Assembly (NCBI GenBank): GCA_945897655.1
Contig: CAMDHB010000207.1
Span: 1 to 6,496, forward strand
Direction: 5' to 3'
Length of the DNA: 6,496 bases
Source of the DNA: Pseudorhodobacter antarcticus
Lineage (GTDB): Bacteria > Pseudomonadota > Alphaproteobacteria > Rhodobacterales > Rhodobacteraceae
Part shown: positions 5,905 to 6,496 of the stretch, in pieces
How positions within the stretch are numbered: position 1 is the stretch's first letter
Layout of the letters: each line of letters begins with the position of its first letter
The notes under the pieces: model-generated
What the model was told of the DNA's origin: nothing
Seen by the model: only the letters and a program-made list of their open reading frames with translations
The model's database searches: none
Position numbers and translations under genes: made by a program

Positions 5905-6496
5905 ATGACCGAACCCTATCATTACGCCGTCATCGCCCGCGCGCTGGAGGTGATTGATGCCGAAGGGCCCGCCCTGACGCTGGATACCCTGGCCGCGCGG
6001 ATGAACATGTCGCCCGCCCATTTCCAGCGGATCTTTTCGCAATGGGTGGGGGTCAGCCCAAAGAAGTATCAGCAATATCTGACCCTGGGCCATGCGCGCA
6101 GCCTGCTCGCGGACCGCTTTACCGTGCTGGATGCGGCGCATGAGGCGGGGCTGTCGGGGTCAGGCCGGTTGCATGACCTTTTCCTGACATGGGAGGCGAT
6201 GTCACCTGGCGATTATGCCAAGGGGGGGGCGGGGCTGACCATTCATTGGGGCTGGTTTGACAGCCCCTTTGGCCCGGCGATCGTGATGGGTACCGACCGG
6301 GGCATCTGCGGCATGGGCTTTGCCGCCGAGATGGGCGAGGCGGGCGCGGTGCAGGACCTGCAACGGCGCTGGCCAATGGCGCAGTATGTCGAAGATGCCA
6401 CACGGCTGCGGCCTTGGGTGACAGCGGCCTTTGGGTCGCAGGAAGCGCCCTTGGTCCTGAGCGGCGCGCCGTTTCAGATCAAGGTGTGGGAGGCGT
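5905..6496 (+). CDS. Ada-like AraC-type HTH / O6-methylguanine-DNA methyltransferase fusion, 5' part
   Basis: The frame runs off the right edge with 197 residues visible. Residues 1-105 form an AraC-type DNA-binding domain with two helix-turn-helix units: LDTLAARMNMSPAHFQRIF (26-44) and VLDAAHEAGLSGSGRLHDLF (74-93). From about 110 comes the ribonuclease-like N-subdomain of methylguanine methyltransferase (WFDSPFGPAIVMGTDRGICG, 117-136). The start of its DNA-binding subdomain follows (PFQIKVWEA, 189-197). The active-site PCHR-type cysteine should lie a few dozen residues beyond the edge and cannot be checked. It would transfer a methyl group from O6-methylguanine to itself. The Ada N-terminal zinc domain (methylphosphotriester sensor) is absent, so any regulation must work differently from E. 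coli Ada. The start follows a strong ribosome binding site. An eight-G run (6222-6229) lies at the domain boundary. Confidence 0.9.
   Translation, partial: MTEPYHYAVIARALEVIDAEGPALTLDTLAARMNMSPAHFQRIFSQWVGVSPKKYQQYLTLGHARSLLADRFTVLDAAHEAGLSGSGRLHDLFLTWEAMSPGDYAKGGAGLTIHWGWFDSPFGPAIVMGTDRGICGMGFAAEMGEAGAVQDLQRRWPMAQYVEDATRLRPWVTAAFGSQEAPLVLSGAPFQIKVWEA

Noticed and set aside
5463..5957. 164-residue plus-strand open frame across nth and the start of the ada-like gene
   Set aside because: It is antisense to nth, with its conserved catalytic and Fe-S motifs, and runs out of frame through the ada-like start; no domain is recognisable.

Overview
The window is dense, GC-rich bacterial chromosome with almost no non-coding DNA. 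It looks like an alphaproteobacterium of the Rhodobacterales (Roseobacter/Rhodobacter group). This rests on the gene order (ChvG-type histidine kinase, short HPr kinase, RapZ, EIIA-Man, HPr), GTG starts with 4-base overlaps, and protein sequences that resemble that group. The assignment comes from recognising families, not from a database search.

Left part (1-3260, plus strand): five genes packed head to tail. They are the 3' part of a ChvG-like sensor kinase, a truncated-type hprK, rapZ, a mannose-family PTS EIIA and ptsH (HPr). Two junctions overlap by 4 bases (GTGA). No sugar permease (EIIB/EIIC) or Enzyme I is present here, so this is most likely a regulatory PTS branch. HPr keeps both His15 (phosphorelay) and Ser46 (HPr kinase target), and the EIIA keeps its phospho-acceptor His9. 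The neighbourhood therefore suggests carbon or energy status feeding a kinase/phosphocarrier circuit next to an envelope- or acid-sensing two-component system.

Middle (3306-5810): a PlsC-like lysophospholipid acyltransferase on the plus strand has its own good ribosome binding site. It converges with, and overlaps by 8 bases, a PfkB-family kinase (probable adenosine kinase) on the minus strand. That kinase is translationally coupled (ATGA) to nth, the endonuclease III gene upstream of it.

Right end (5811-6496): a roughly 95-base divergent intergenic region separates nth from a plus-strand gene that runs off the window. That gene encodes an AraC-type helix-turn-helix domain fused to an O6-methylguanine-DNA methyltransferase domain (Ada-like, without the Ada N-terminal zinc domain). 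Two DNA repair genes, base excision and direct alkyl reversal, are thus divergently placed.

No clearly new system is visible; these are mostly familiar core genes. The points most worth a second look are the in-frame single stop codon between the two P-loop genes hprK and rapZ, the Lys-to-Arg change in the RapZ Walker A motif, an eight-G run at the domain boundary of the Ada-like gene where either one-base slip truncates the protein, and a small repeat structure in the nth/ada-like intergenic region. No RNA genes, insertion sequences, CRISPR arrays or convincing terminators were seen. No stretch over 300 bases lacks a gene.
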